Notes: generated by a model not told the origin, from the sequence alone. 21,031 bases of DNA from Betaproteobacteria bacterium (GCA_011391185.1 JAABRB010000017.1:1-21031), one strand, 5' to 3'. Counted from the first letter of the stretch, positions 1 through 6,741 are shown. Translations and numbers: made by a program.

Positions 1-101
1 CCCGTCGCCTTCGGCGCCACCCCTCCTCGAAGAGGAGGGGAAAATTGTTTAGCCATCCCCTCCTTTCCAAGGAGGGGTGCCCGCGGAGCGGGCGGGGTGG
101 T
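1..101. repeat. Composite palindromic repeat, first copy (left end cut by window)
   Basis: A string of hairpins bounded on the right by CGGGGTGGT (93-101); the matching left end lies before the window apart from its last four bases. It contains a short CGCC/GGCG hairpin (6-16), a 9-bp stem hairpin CCCCTCCTC/GAGGAGGGG (20-40), a 16-nt spacer, a second 9-bp stem hairpin CCCCTCCTT/AAGGAGGGG (57-77), and a GCCCGC/GCGGGC hairpin near 79-93. The first 77 bases recur identically at 130-206. The layout matches the elements at 1113-1263 and 4154-4287. Non-coding. Confidence 0.85.
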
Positions 102-124
102 TGCGGTTTCGATTAACGCACATC

Positions 125-206
125 ACCACCCCGTCGCCTTCGGCGCCACCCCTCCTCGAAGAGGAGGGGAAAATTGTTTAGCCATCCCCTCCTTTCCAAG
201 GAGGGG
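125..206. repeat. Composite palindromic repeat, second copy, truncated at right
   Basis: It begins with the element's left boundary ACCACCCCG (125-133), and bases 130-206 are identical to 1-77. It carries the same two 9-bp CCCCTCC-type hairpins spaced 37 bases apart, but lacks the closing GCCCGC hairpin and the CGGGGTGGT right end. It stops 36 bases before the stop codon of the crotonase gene (minus strand), so it lies just downstream of that gene. The hairpins could act in 3'-end formation, but no clear T-run follows. Confidence 0.85.
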
Positions 207-242
207 AGACTTCATTCCCCCCTTCCCGGAGAGGAACAGGCT

Positions 243-1058
243 CTAGAAATCGCCGAAATTTCCGTGACGGCCCTTGCCGGCGGCGAACCGGCTCGCCCCC
301 TCGGCGCCTTCCGCAACGAGTGCGGGAATTCCATGGGTCCACTCGCGGCGCATGGCCTCGCGCAGCGGCAGTCCCTGCTGCATGTGCACCGAGCGCCGGT
401 CGGCGCGCACGCACGCCTGCGGGAAGCGCGCGATCTGGTGCGCCATCGCCTCGGCGTGCTCGCGGGATCTTCCATCCGCGACCACCTGCTCGCACGCGCC
501 GATCCGCAGCGCCTCGTCTGCGGGCACCTTGCGGCCGGTGAGGATGATCTCCATCGCGCGTCCCATGCCGACGAGACGTGGCAGTCGCACCGTCCCGCCG
601 TCGATGAGCGGCACGCCCCAGCGCCGGCAGTAGACGCCGAAATACGCGGACGCCTCCATCACCCGCACGTCGCACCAGAGCGCGAGCTCGAAGCCGCCGG
701 CCACCGCGGGACCGGCGACCGCGGCAATCACGGGCTTGTCGAGCTCGAGCCGGGTGGGTCCCATCGGCCCGCGTGGCAGCGGGCCGTTCTCCCCGACGCG
801 TTCGTCGGGCGGATAGGCAATGTCCGCGAGCGGGTGCGCGTCACCGACGAGCGAAGCGCCGTACTTGAGGTCCCAGCCGGCGCAGAACGCACCGCCCTCG
901 CCCCATAGCACCGCCACCGTGGCATCGGGATCGCGATCAAAAGCCAGGAATGCATCGACCAGCGCGCCGGCGCTCGCAGGATCCATCGCGTTGCGCGACT
1001 CGGGACGGCTGTGAATCACTGTCCAGACCTTGCCGGACTTCTCGATTCGCACGGTCAT
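243..1058 (-). CDS. Enoyl-CoA hydratase/isomerase (crotonase) family protein
   Basis: A 271-residue protein of normal length for the crotonase superfamily, which acts on acyl-CoA thioesters through an oxyanion hole. The first oxyanion segment GGAFCAGWDLK lies near residues 55-65. The second, AGPAVAGGFELALWCD, near 115-130, contains a Glu at 124. The position of the second catalytic Glu of classic enoyl-CoA hydratases (the PE before G-x-x-P-x-x-GG) reads CRRWGVP (144-150), so simple hydratase chemistry is doubtful; isomerase, hydrolase or lyase activity is possible. The ATG at 1058 is preceded by GGAGG at good spacing. A longer open frame upstream runs into repeat DNA and is not used. It is the last gene of the minus-strand run, separated from the methyltransferase gene by a palindromic repeat. 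A role in breaking down the CoA ester made by the nearby ligases is inferred. Confidence 0.88.
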   Translation of the reverse strand: MTVRIEKSGKVWTVIHSRPESRNAMDPASAGALVDAFLAFDRDPDATVAVLWGEGGAFCAGWDLKYGASLVGDAHPLADIAYPPDERVGENGPLPRGPMGPTRLELDKPVIAAVAGPAVAGGFELALWCDVRVMEASAYFGVYCRRWGVPLIDGGTVRLPRLVGMGRAMEIILTGRKVPADEALRIGACEQVVADGRSREHAEAMAHQIARFPQACVRADRRSVHMQQGLPLREAMRREWTHGIPALVAEGAEGASRFAAGKGRHGNFGDF

Positions 1059-1112
1059 GCCTGCCTCCGGTACGTCGGATTGATCGAACTCGCTGATGTT
1101 GCGCACCTCGGG

Positions 1113-1263
1113 CGAACCACCCCGTCGGGCTTCGCCCGACACCCCTCCTTGAAAAGGAGGGGAAAAATCATTAACCATCCCCTCCTTGAAAAGGAGGGGA
1201 AAAATCATTAGCCATCCCCTCCTTTTCAAGGAGGGGTGGCTGCGAAGCAGCCGGGGTGGTTCG
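1113..1263. repeat. Composite palindromic repeat, complete copy with three core hairpins
   Basis: Bounded by a 12-bp inverted repeat, CGAACCACCCCG (1113-1124) and CGGGGTGGTTCG (1252-1263). Inside, in order: a TCGGGC/GCCCGA hairpin, three CCCCTCCTT/AAGGAGGGG-type hairpins starting at 1142, 1179 and 1216 (exact 37-bp period, with spacers like AAAAATCATTAGCCAT), and a GGCTGC/GCAGCC hairpin. It fills most of the 214-bp gap between the methyltransferase stop and the crotonase start. Short open frames crossing it are artefacts. Confidence 0.92.
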
Positions 1264-1272
1264 CTCGGCCGG

Positions 1273-2133
1273 TTACCGAAATCCGGGAAACCCGCCCGGC
1301 TGGTCGCGCAGCGCCCGGAACTGGGTGCGCGGCGCGCCGCCGCGGGTGACCATGCCGACGATGCGGTCCGGATGGACCTTGCCGACCATCTGCAACCGAT
1401 TCGCGCCCTCGCAGGCGCGCAACGCGAGCCGGTCGCCCGCGAGTGTCGCCTCCATGATCGGGCATTCCACGTTCCGGTAGCGGACCGTTCCGCCGACGCG
1501 TTGAAATTTCTGCGTGAGCTCGAGCTCGAGCTCGCCGCCGGCACCGAGGCGTGCGCGCCATGGCCCCTCCACGTTCGCGGGGATAACCCAAAGGTAGATC
1601 GTGCTCTTCGGGTGCGCGCCGACCTCCTTCCCCGGCGCGTCGACATCCATCTTCGCGTCGGGCTCCCAATCACCCATGTCCCAGTCGTGCGAGACGACGC
1701 GGGCGCCCGGCCGCAGTTGCTCCAGGATCCGGGGACGGAGCCCCATGTTGACCTCCGGCAGCAGGTAAAGGGCCAGCACCGTCGCCTGCGAAAGATCCGT
1801 GTCGAAGAGATCCTGCTTCATGAAGCTCACGCGGTCCGCGACACCGGCCTCGGCGGCCGCCTTGGTGGCCCGCTCGATGAGCGTCTGGTCATACTCGATG
1901 CCGAGCCCTTCGGCGCCATGCTGGCGCGCCGCGGTGATCACGATGCGGCCGTCTCCGGAACCGAGATCCATGACGAAATCGCCGGGGCGCACCTGCGCGA
2001 GCTTGAGCATCGCCTCGACCACCGTCTGCGGGGTCGGTACGAACGGCACTTCCTCGCTCGGATTCTGCGCGGGCGCGCCGCCATTGAGCACCATCAGGGC
2101 CAGCAGGCCCAACCACCACAGAACCCGTGTCAC
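1273..2133 (-). CDS. Class I SAM-dependent methyltransferase with N-terminal signal peptide
   Basis: A 286-residue protein starting at GTG (2133); the GTGA overlap with the stop of the DsbB-like gene implies translational coupling. Residues about 4-19 are hydrophobic and are followed by GGAPAQ, a plausible signal-peptidase site near residue 22. The SAM-binding motif DLGSGDGR lies at 56-63, preceded by VPTPQTVVEAMLKLA as in Dot1-like methyltransferase folds. An acidic strand end at E80-Y81 could bind the ribose, and D108 follows as a motif II/III residue. The C-terminal part (about 185-286) looks like a beta-rich extension. The substrate is unknown. An exported SAM enzyme is odd because SAM is cytoplasmic, so the N-terminus may be a membrane anchor instead. 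A later start would remove the hydrophobic segment, but the coupling supports the GTG. Family call firm, function unknown. Confidence 0.85.
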   Translation of the reverse strand: MTRVLWWLGLLALMVLNGGAPAQNPSEEVPFVPTPQTVVEAMLKLAQVRPGDFVMDLGSGDGRIVITAARQHGAEGLGIEYDQTLIERATKAAAEAGVADRVSFMKQDLFDTDLSQATVLALYLLPEVNMGLRPRILEQLRPGARVVSHDWDMGDWEPDAKMDVDAPGKEVGAHPKSTIYLWVIPANVEGPWRARLGAGGELELELTQKFQRVGGTVRYRNVECPIMEATLAGDRLALRACEGANRLQMVGKVHPDRIVGMVTRGGAPRTQFRALRDQPGGFPGFR

Positions 2134-2669
2134 TTGCGCAGAAGCTCGTAGCCGGATGGCGTGTCGATGCAGCTCTCGAAGCCACACTGGAGCAACGCGG
2201 ACACGGCGTGCGCCAGCGCCACCAGCACGAAGAGCCAGCCGGCCGCCTGGGCGGCGCTGCTCGGCCGGGTGTCGCGCACGCCCTCGAAGAACTGCCCCTC
2301 CATGAAGAGCAGCGCGGCGGCAAAAACCAGCACCACGCAGAAACCGACGAACGCCCAGGTGTAGAAGTGCCACTCGAAAATCGCCGAGCCGAAACCGCCG
2401 GCGATCACGATGTAGCCCAGCGTCTGGCGTCCGGCGACCCACGCGCCGAGCAGGGCACTTGCCAGGATGACGCCGTAGTGCGACTCGGATGCACCGAAGC
2501 GCACGTTCAGGAGCATCCCGAGCCCCACGCCCACGAGCGCGGCACGCTGCAGCAGACCGAGCGCGCCGGGCAGCTCGCCGCGCATGAACTCCCAGTAGAG
2601 CACGAAGAGCAGCACTGCGCAGACGACGAGCAGTGCCAGAGAATTGAGTGCGCGCGACAGACCGGCCAT
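2130..2669 (-). CDS. DsbB-like integral membrane protein lacking the redox cysteines
   Basis: A 179-residue protein with about four to five membrane helices (roughly 8-27, 40-56, 65-82, 104-123, 143-161). It resembles the DsbB family (quinone-linked thiol oxidases that reoxidise DsbA) in the stretches LGLLQRAALVGVGLGMLLNV and HFYTWAFVGF. However, the CxxC that precedes LQR in true DsbB is absent (LPGALGLLQR at 33-42), and no cysteine pair is present in the second periplasmic loop. Only C17, C111, C162 and C167 remain, three of them in or near membrane or C-terminal segments. A DsbB-type catalytic cycle is therefore unlikely. It starts 8 nt after the small membrane protein gene and overlaps the methyltransferase gene by 4 nt, so the three form one transcription unit. 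Confidence 0.75.
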   Translation of the reverse strand: MAGLSRALNSLALLVVCAVLLFVLYWEFMRGELPGALGLLQRAALVGVGLGMLLNVRFGASESHYGVILASALLGAWVAGRQTLGYIVIAGGFGSAIFEWHFYTWAFVGFCVVLVFAAALLFMEGQFFEGVRDTRPSSAAQAAGWLFVLVALAHAVSALLQCGFESCIDTPSGYELLRK

Positions 2670-2677
2670 GGGACGCT

Positions 2678-2833
2678 CTAGAGGGCGATGTTCAGCATGT
2701 CGAACGGGTGCTGGCCGAACGCGAAGAGTGTCGCCGCGAACGCGACGAACCAGACCCAGAGCGAGACTCTGCGCAGGCCGATCGTCGCGACGAGCGCCGC
2801 GATGACCAGCAGTATGAATGGCGCGACCATCAT
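2678..2833 (-). CDS. Small two-helix membrane protein (DUF5993-like)
   Basis: A 51-residue protein. It starts at the first of two adjacent ATG codons (2833), preceded by a GGGGAGAG ribosome-binding site, and ends at TAG 2678-2680. It has two hydrophobic helices (about 4-19 and 24-40) separated by the basic turn LRRVS, and a C-terminal tail HPFDMLNIAL. The size, the arginine turn and the ending in D-x-LN resemble DUF5993 proteins, which as I recall are found beside DsbB-like proteins; here it directly precedes such a gene with an 8-nt gap. That association is the best clue that it partners the DsbB-like protein. No catalytic residues are evident and the function is unknown. Confidence 0.75.
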   Translation of the reverse strand: MMVAPFILLVIAALVATIGLRRVSLWVWFVAFAATLFAFGQHPFDMLNIAL

Positions 2834-2869
2834 GGATTCTCTCCCCTGCCGCGCTGCCGCGCGGCGCCG

Positions 2870-4120
2870 CTATTCGTATTTCCGGATGTCATCGATGACC
2901 TTTCCGTCGTTCGGCAGGTTGCCGGGGTTCACGACCTCGACCTCGCCGCGCAGCTTGGTCACGTCGCGGATCGTCTCGACGACCGCCTTCATGAGCGCAT
3001 CGCCGCCCCTGGTCACCTCGCAGCGTAGCGTCATGCGGTCCTGGCCGCCAGCCTGATCCACCACCAGCCGCGCCTTCCGGATCTCCTTGTGGCGCCTGAC
3101 CACTTCAGCGACCTGCGCAGGCGTCACGAACATCGCCTTCACCTTGGTGGTCTGGTCGGCCCGCCCCATCCAGCCCTTGATGCGCGCGCTGGTGCGTCCG
3201 CAGGGGCTCGGGCCCGGCAACACCGCGGAGAGATCACCGGTCCCGAAGCGGATGAGCGGATAGTCGGAATTGAAAGAGGTCACGACCACCTCCCCGACAT
3301 CGCCTTCCGGAACCGGATCGCCGGTGCCGGGACGCACAATCTCGAGAACGATCCCCTCGTCGGCAATCATGCCCGGGTTCACCGTGCCGTCCGGCATGAC
3401 GGACTCGTATGCGATGAGCCCGAGATCTGCGGTCGCATAGCACTGCACGACACCCATGCCGCGGGCGCGCATCGCGTCGCGCAATGCCGGCGGCAGATAC
3501 TCGGCACCGACCATCGCCTTCTTCAGGCACGCGATATCGGTCTTCGTCTCGTCGGCCTTCTCGGCGATCAGCTTGAGGAACGACGGCGTGCCGATATACG
3601 CGTTGGCTCCCAGGTCGGCGATGGTCGCCACCTGCATCTCGGTGTGTCCGATGCCGGTCGGCACGACCGCGCAGCCGAGCGCGCGCGCGCCACTCTCGAG
3701 CATCGACCCGGCCGGCGTGAAGTGATAGGCGAACGTGTTGACCACGATATCGCCGGCACGAAATCCCGCGGCGTGCAGCGCGCGCGCCGTGCGCCACCAG
3801 TCTCTGCCCTGTCCCTCCGGCTCGTAGATCGGCCCGGGCGAGACGAAGATTTTCGCGAGCTGCCCCGCCGCGGTGGCGTTCAGTCCCCCGAAAGGCCGGG
3901 CGGCGTGCTGCAGACCCTTCAGGTCCGACTTGCGGGTGACGGGAAGCCGGGCGAGCGCCGCACGCGAAGTGACGGAGGCCGCGTCGACGTCTTTCAGGAT
4001 GCGAGCGAACCCGGGCGCATGCGCCTTCGCGTGCGCGATGTGCTTCGGCAGCGCAGCGAGCAACGCTTCCTCGCGCCGCTGCGGGTTGCGGGTTTCGAGA
4101 TTGTCGAAGTAGTCAGTCAT
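2870..4120 (-). CDS. Phenylacetate-CoA ligase (PaaK)-like AMP-dependent ligase
   Basis: A 416-residue protein of PaaK-like length. Recognisable adenylate-forming motifs are CYATADLG (about 227-234, the aromatic-x-T-E/D motif), RFGTGD (291-296) and the hinge/C-domain motif MGRADQTTKVKAMFVTPAQV (318-337), typical of PaaK. The usual glycine/serine P-loop (SSGTTGxP) is replaced by FVSPGPIYEPEG (92-103), so phosphate contacts differ from textbook ligases. PaaK enzymes form aryl-CoA from arylacetates with ATP; the real substrate here is not visible from the sequence. The start ATG at 4120 has only a weak ribosome site. It lies downstream of livF, across a palindromic repeat, and upstream of the small membrane protein (36-nt gap). 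Activation of an imported acid is inferred from this position. Confidence 0.85.
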   Translation of the reverse strand: MTDYFDNLETRNPQRREEALLAALPKHIAHAKAHAPGFARILKDVDAASVTSRAALARLPVTRKSDLKGLQHAARPFGGLNATAAGQLAKIFVSPGPIYEPEGQGRDWWRTARALHAAGFRAGDIVVNTFAYHFTPAGSMLESGARALGCAVVPTGIGHTEMQVATIADLGANAYIGTPSFLKLIAEKADETKTDIACLKKAMVGAEYLPPALRDAMRARGMGVVQCYATADLGLIAYESVMPDGTVNPGMIADEGIVLEIVRPGTGDPVPEGDVGEVVVTSFNSDYPLIRFGTGDLSAVLPGPSPCGRTSARIKGWMGRADQTTKVKAMFVTPAQVAEVVRRHKEIRKARLVVDQAGGQDRMTLRCEVTRGGDALMKAVVETIRDVTKLRGEVEVVNPGNLPNDGKVIDDIRKYE

Positions 4121-4153
4121 TGCCGCCGGGTGTTCGAAAATCGGATGCCCGCG

Positions 4154-4287
4154 CGAACCACCCCGGCTGCTTTGCAGCCACCCCTCCTTGAAAAGGAGGG
4201 GAAAACATCCCTATCCCCTCCTCTCCGAGGAGGGGTGCCCGCGCATGAAGGGGTGGGGGCCCCTTCATCCCCACCGGGCGGGGTGGT
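4154..4287. repeat. Composite palindromic repeat, complete copy with two core hairpins
   Basis: Same architecture as 1113-1263. The left boundary CGAACCACCCCG (4154-4165) and right boundary CGGGGTGGT (4279-4287) are inverted copies. Inside are a GGCTGC/GCAGCC hairpin (4165-4179), two CCCCTCC-type hairpins starting at 4181 and 4215 (13-nt spacer), and a GCCCGC/GCGGGC arm pair enclosing a further GAAGGGG/CCCCTTC hairpin. It occupies most of the 201-bp gap between livF and the PaaK-like ligase gene. Confidence 0.9.
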
Positions 4288-4321
4288 GTGTGACTCACGC
4301 CCCACGCTCACCGCTTACCCG

Positions 4322-5152
4322 TCACAGCCAGCGCTTGCGCCGGCGATAGAACTTCGTGTCGCGGAAGCTCTTGCGGCCCGCCGCGGATATCCCGAGGTAG
4401 AACTCCTTCACGTCCTCGTTCTCCGCGAGATCGCGTCCCGCCCCGTCCATCACCACCCGGCCGTTCTCCAGGATGTACCCGTAGTTGGCATACTTGAGCG
4501 CGATGTTCGTGTTCTGCTCGGCGAGCAGAAAGGACACGCCTTCGTCGGCGTTCAGTCGTTGCACGATGCCGAAAATCTCCTCCACGAGCTGCGGAGCGAG
4601 GCCCATCGACGGTTCGTCGAGCAGGATCATGTTCGGGCGCGCCATCAGGGCACGCCCGATCGCGGTCATCTGCTGTTCGCCGCCGGAGGTGTATCCGGCC
4701 AGCGAACTGCGCCGTTCCTTCAGCCGCGGGAAGTACTTGTAGACGAGATCGAGATCGTTGCGCAACACGGAGCGTCCCACCTTGCGCGTGAAGGCACCGG
4801 TGAGCAGGTTCTCCTCGACGGTGAGGTGCTGGAAGCAGTGCCGGCCCTCCATCACCTGGCACACGCCCATGCGCACGAGATCGTTCGGTGTGAGCTGGTC
4901 GATGCGCCGTCCGTCGAACTCGATCGTCCCCTTCGTGACATCGCCGCGCTCGGCACGCAGCAGGTTCGAGATCGCCTTGAGCGTGGTCGTCTTGCCGGCG
5001 CCGTTGGCGCCGAGCAGCGCCACGATCTGGCCCTTCTCCACCTTGAGCGAGACGCCCTTCAGGACCAGGATCACGTGGTCGTAGATGACCTCGACGTTGT
5101 TGATCGCCAGGTAGGCCTGTGGCGCGGACGCCGGCTGGGGGGCGGTTGACAT
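4322..5152 (-). CDS. livF: ABC importer ATPase, LivF type
   Basis: A 276-residue cytoplasmic ATPase of the branched-chain amino acid / hydrophobic amide importer class. Walker A GANGAGKTT is at 48-56, a Q-loop glutamine near 99, the signature TSGGEQQM at 155-162, Walker B MILLDEPS at 175-182, and the LAEQN switch region typical of LivF replaces the common histidine loop. It is longer than classic LivF (about 235 residues) because of an N-terminal leader of about 15 residues and a basic C-terminal tail ending YRRRKRWL. The ATG at 5152 was chosen because a longer reading frame would run through a strong hairpin at 5191-5216; no good ribosome site is seen. It should pair with LivG on the LivH/LivM pore. 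It is separated from the binding-protein gene by 124 nt with two hairpins, so its level may be tuned separately. Confidence 0.92.
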   Translation of the reverse strand: MSTAPQPASAPQAYLAINNVEVIYDHVILVLKGVSLKVEKGQIVALLGANGAGKTTTLKAISNLLRAERGDVTKGTIEFDGRRIDQLTPNDLVRMGVCQVMEGRHCFQHLTVEENLLTGAFTRKVGRSVLRNDLDLVYKYFPRLKERRSSLAGYTSGGEQQMTAIGRALMARPNMILLDEPSMGLAPQLVEEIFGIVQRLNADEGVSFLLAEQNTNIALKYANYGYILENGRVVMDGAGRDLAENEDVKEFYLGISAAGRKSFRDTKFYRRRKRWL

Positions 5153-5190
5153 GGGGACGTCAGGAATCGGTGATCCGGAGAGCCATCGTG

Positions 5191-5216
5191 CAAGCCCCCT
5201 CCGGGGAGGGGGCTTG
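5191..5216 (-). promoter_or_regulatory. Strong RNA hairpin between binding-protein gene and livF
   Basis: A perfect 12-bp stem CAAGCCCCCTCC/GGAGGGGGCTTG with a 2-base loop, between the stop of the binding-protein gene and the livF start. No T-run follows on the minus strand, so it looks more like an mRNA-stabilising or attenuating hairpin than a classic intrinsic terminator. Confidence 0.7.
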
Positions 5217-5233
5217 GGCAATGCTCTCGAGCC

Positions 5234-5258
5234 GGCGCGCGGCGATGCACCGCGCGCC
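5234..5258 (-). promoter_or_regulatory. Second RNA hairpin downstream of the binding-protein gene
   Basis: A perfect 9-bp stem GGCGCGCGG/CCGCGCGCC with a 7-base loop, 18 bases downstream of the binding-protein stop codon in transcript orientation. With the hairpin at 5191-5216 it would protect the 3' end of the upstream message or reduce read-through into livF. Such structures after periplasmic binding-protein genes are well known; the role here is inferred. Confidence 0.65.
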
Positions 5259-5276
5259 AGGCCGAAGTGACTCTCC

Positions 5277-6632
5277 TTAATTGCAGTTGGCGCGCGGGGT
5301 GATGCCCTTGTCCTTGGCGTACTTCGCGGCGCCTTCCTCCATCTTCGCGCGAACCAGCTTCTGATCGTCGGCGGTCGGCGCGACCCAGTTCGCCGTGAGC
5401 ACTTTCCAGTTGGCGCCGTCCCATTCCTGGAACTTCACGAGCCCCGAGCCTTCGTGGTTGTTGCAGCTGGTCTTCGTCGGCGGCATGAAGCCGGCGAGGC
5501 CGAGCTCCTTCAGGCGCTTGTCATCCAGATTGAGATGCTCGAGCCCCCACTGGACCTGCTCGCCGGTCACGGGCTTACCCTTGCCGAACTTCTCCTGCGC
5601 GACCCTGATCGCCTCGACGCTCACCGCGGCGAGCACGACGCCGCGGTTGTAGTAGATCGAGCCGACGCGCGACTTGTCCTCCATCTCGCCTTCGCCCTTG
5701 GCGTAGACGGTCTTGAGGATGTCCTGGATCGCCGGATAGTTGGTGCCGGGCGAATTGAATCCGGCCGCGATGTAGCCCTTGGCGGCGCTACCGGCCGGAA
5801 GCACGTCCTCCTCGGCGCCCGACCACCATACGCCGAGAATCTTGCTGGCCGGGAAGCCGGTCTTCTGGGCCGCCTTCAATGCGGTCGGGTTCATCACTCC
5901 CCATCCCCACAGGATCACCCAGTCCGGCTTGATCTGGCGGATTTGCAGCCACTGGGACTGCTGCTCGTTGCCGGGGTGCGGCACCGCGAGCGCCGTGAAA
6001 TCGTAGCCGTACTTCTTACCGAGATCGGTCAGGACGGGGATGGGCTCCTTGCCGTAGGCCGACTCGTGGTAGACGAGCACGATCTTCTTGCCCTTCAGCT
6101 TGGCGAGCCCGCCCGCCTTCTGGCCGAGGTAGTTGATCATGGCGGCCGCCTGGCTCCAGTAGGTCGTCATGAGCGGGAAGACGTACGGAAAGACGCTGCC
6201 GACGGTCGCGTCCGCGCGGCCGTAGCCGAGCGATACGATCGGAATCTTGTCGGCGGTGCCCTTGTCGATGAGGGAGTAGGTGATCCCGGTCGAGAGCGGA
6301 TGAATCAGCGTCGCGCCGGTCGGGCCCTTTTTCTTCGAGCGCTCGTAGCATTCCACGCCGCGCGCGTTGTTGTACTCCGTCTCGCACTTCTCGAAGGTGA
6401 TCTTCACGCCGTTCACGCCGCCGTCGCGCGCGTTGATCATCTTGAAATAATCGAGGAAGCCGCCGGCGATACCCGATCCGCCCGAGGCGTACGGCCCGAC
6501 CCAGTAGAAGTTTGCGGGGACGAATTGCTCTTTCGCCTGGCCGTGTGCCAGGCCCGAGCCGAGCGCGATGACTGCTGCGCCGAGTAGCGCTGCCGCCGGC
6601 CGACCCATGCTGCGTGCCGTGCTCATAAACAT
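5277..6632 (-). CDS. Periplasmic substrate-binding protein of Liv-type ABC importer
   Basis: A 451-residue protein with a Sec signal peptide: basic start MFMSTARSMGR, hydrophobic 12-28, cleavage near AHGQA (about 31-33). The mature part has the two-lobe type I periplasmic-binding fold of the LivK/HAAT family: VPANFYWVGPYASGGSGIAGGFLD holds the ligand-proximal loops, and LIHPLSTGITYSL matches the second ligand loop region. It is larger than LivK (about 350 mature residues), with cysteines at 83 and 95 that could form a disulfide. The ligand is unknown; the neighbouring CoA ligases point to an organic acid rather than leucine. The first ATG (6632) follows AGGAG with 6-nt spacing and is preferred over the ATG at 6626. 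A candidate promoter sits upstream, consistent with extra expression of the binding protein. Confidence 0.92.
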   Translation of the reverse strand: MFMSTARSMGRPAAALLGAAVIALGSGLAHGQAKEQFVPANFYWVGPYASGGSGIAGGFLDYFKMINARDGGVNGVKITFEKCETEYNNARGVECYERSKKKGPTGATLIHPLSTGITYSLIDKGTADKIPIVSLGYGRADATVGSVFPYVFPLMTTYWSQAAAMINYLGQKAGGLAKLKGKKIVLVYHESAYGKEPIPVLTDLGKKYGYDFTALAVPHPGNEQQSQWLQIRQIKPDWVILWGWGVMNPTALKAAQKTGFPASKILGVWWSGAEEDVLPAGSAAKGYIAAGFNSPGTNYPAIQDILKTVYAKGEGEMEDKSRVGSIYYNRGVVLAAVSVEAIRVAQEKFGKGKPVTGEQVQWGLEHLNLDDKRLKELGLAGFMPPTKTSCNNHEGSGLVKFQEWDGANWKVLTANWVAPTADDQKLVRAKMEEGAAKYAKDKGITPRANCN

Positions 6633-6658
6633 ATCTCTCTCCTCTGTTACGCGGTGGG

Positions 6659-6703
6659 AAAAACCCCCTGTTCGACCGGCTTGTTTAGACTTATCCGGGG
6701 GTT
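6659..6703 (-). terminator. Possible terminator or leader hairpin between livM and the binding-protein gene
   Basis: In minus-strand RNA an AACCCCC/GGGGGTT stem (arms at 6697-6703 and 6662-6668) closes a 28-nt loop and is followed by a run of T (6659-6663). This fits a weak intrinsic terminator or attenuator. The stem is only 7 bp and the loop is long, so the call is tentative. It would sit in the leader of the promoter proposed at 6713-6741. Confidence 0.35.
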
Positions 6704-6712
6704 AGTGAAGGC

Positions 6713-6741
6713 AGTCTACCCGAATCGCCGGGCGAACTCAA
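6713..6741 (-). promoter_or_regulatory. Candidate sigma-70 promoter for the binding-protein gene
   Basis: Read on the minus strand: TTGAGT (6736-6741), a 17-base spacer, then TAGACT (6713-6718). Both hexamers match consensus at four of six positions and the spacing is ideal. Transcription would begin near 6706, about 75 nt before the ATG at 6632, with a GAGGAG ribosome site. It would allow extra expression of the binding protein within the operon. Confidence 0.5.

Noticed and set aside
1..206. The repeated 77-bp segments and hairpins considered as a CRISPR array
   Set aside because: There are only two copies, with internal palindromes and no set of unique equal-length spacers; the pattern fits a composite intergenic repeat.
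3089..5149. A 686-codon open frame on the plus strand
   Set aside because: Antisense to the PaaK-like ligase and livF and crosses a palindromic repeat; the composition is typical of a shadow frame.
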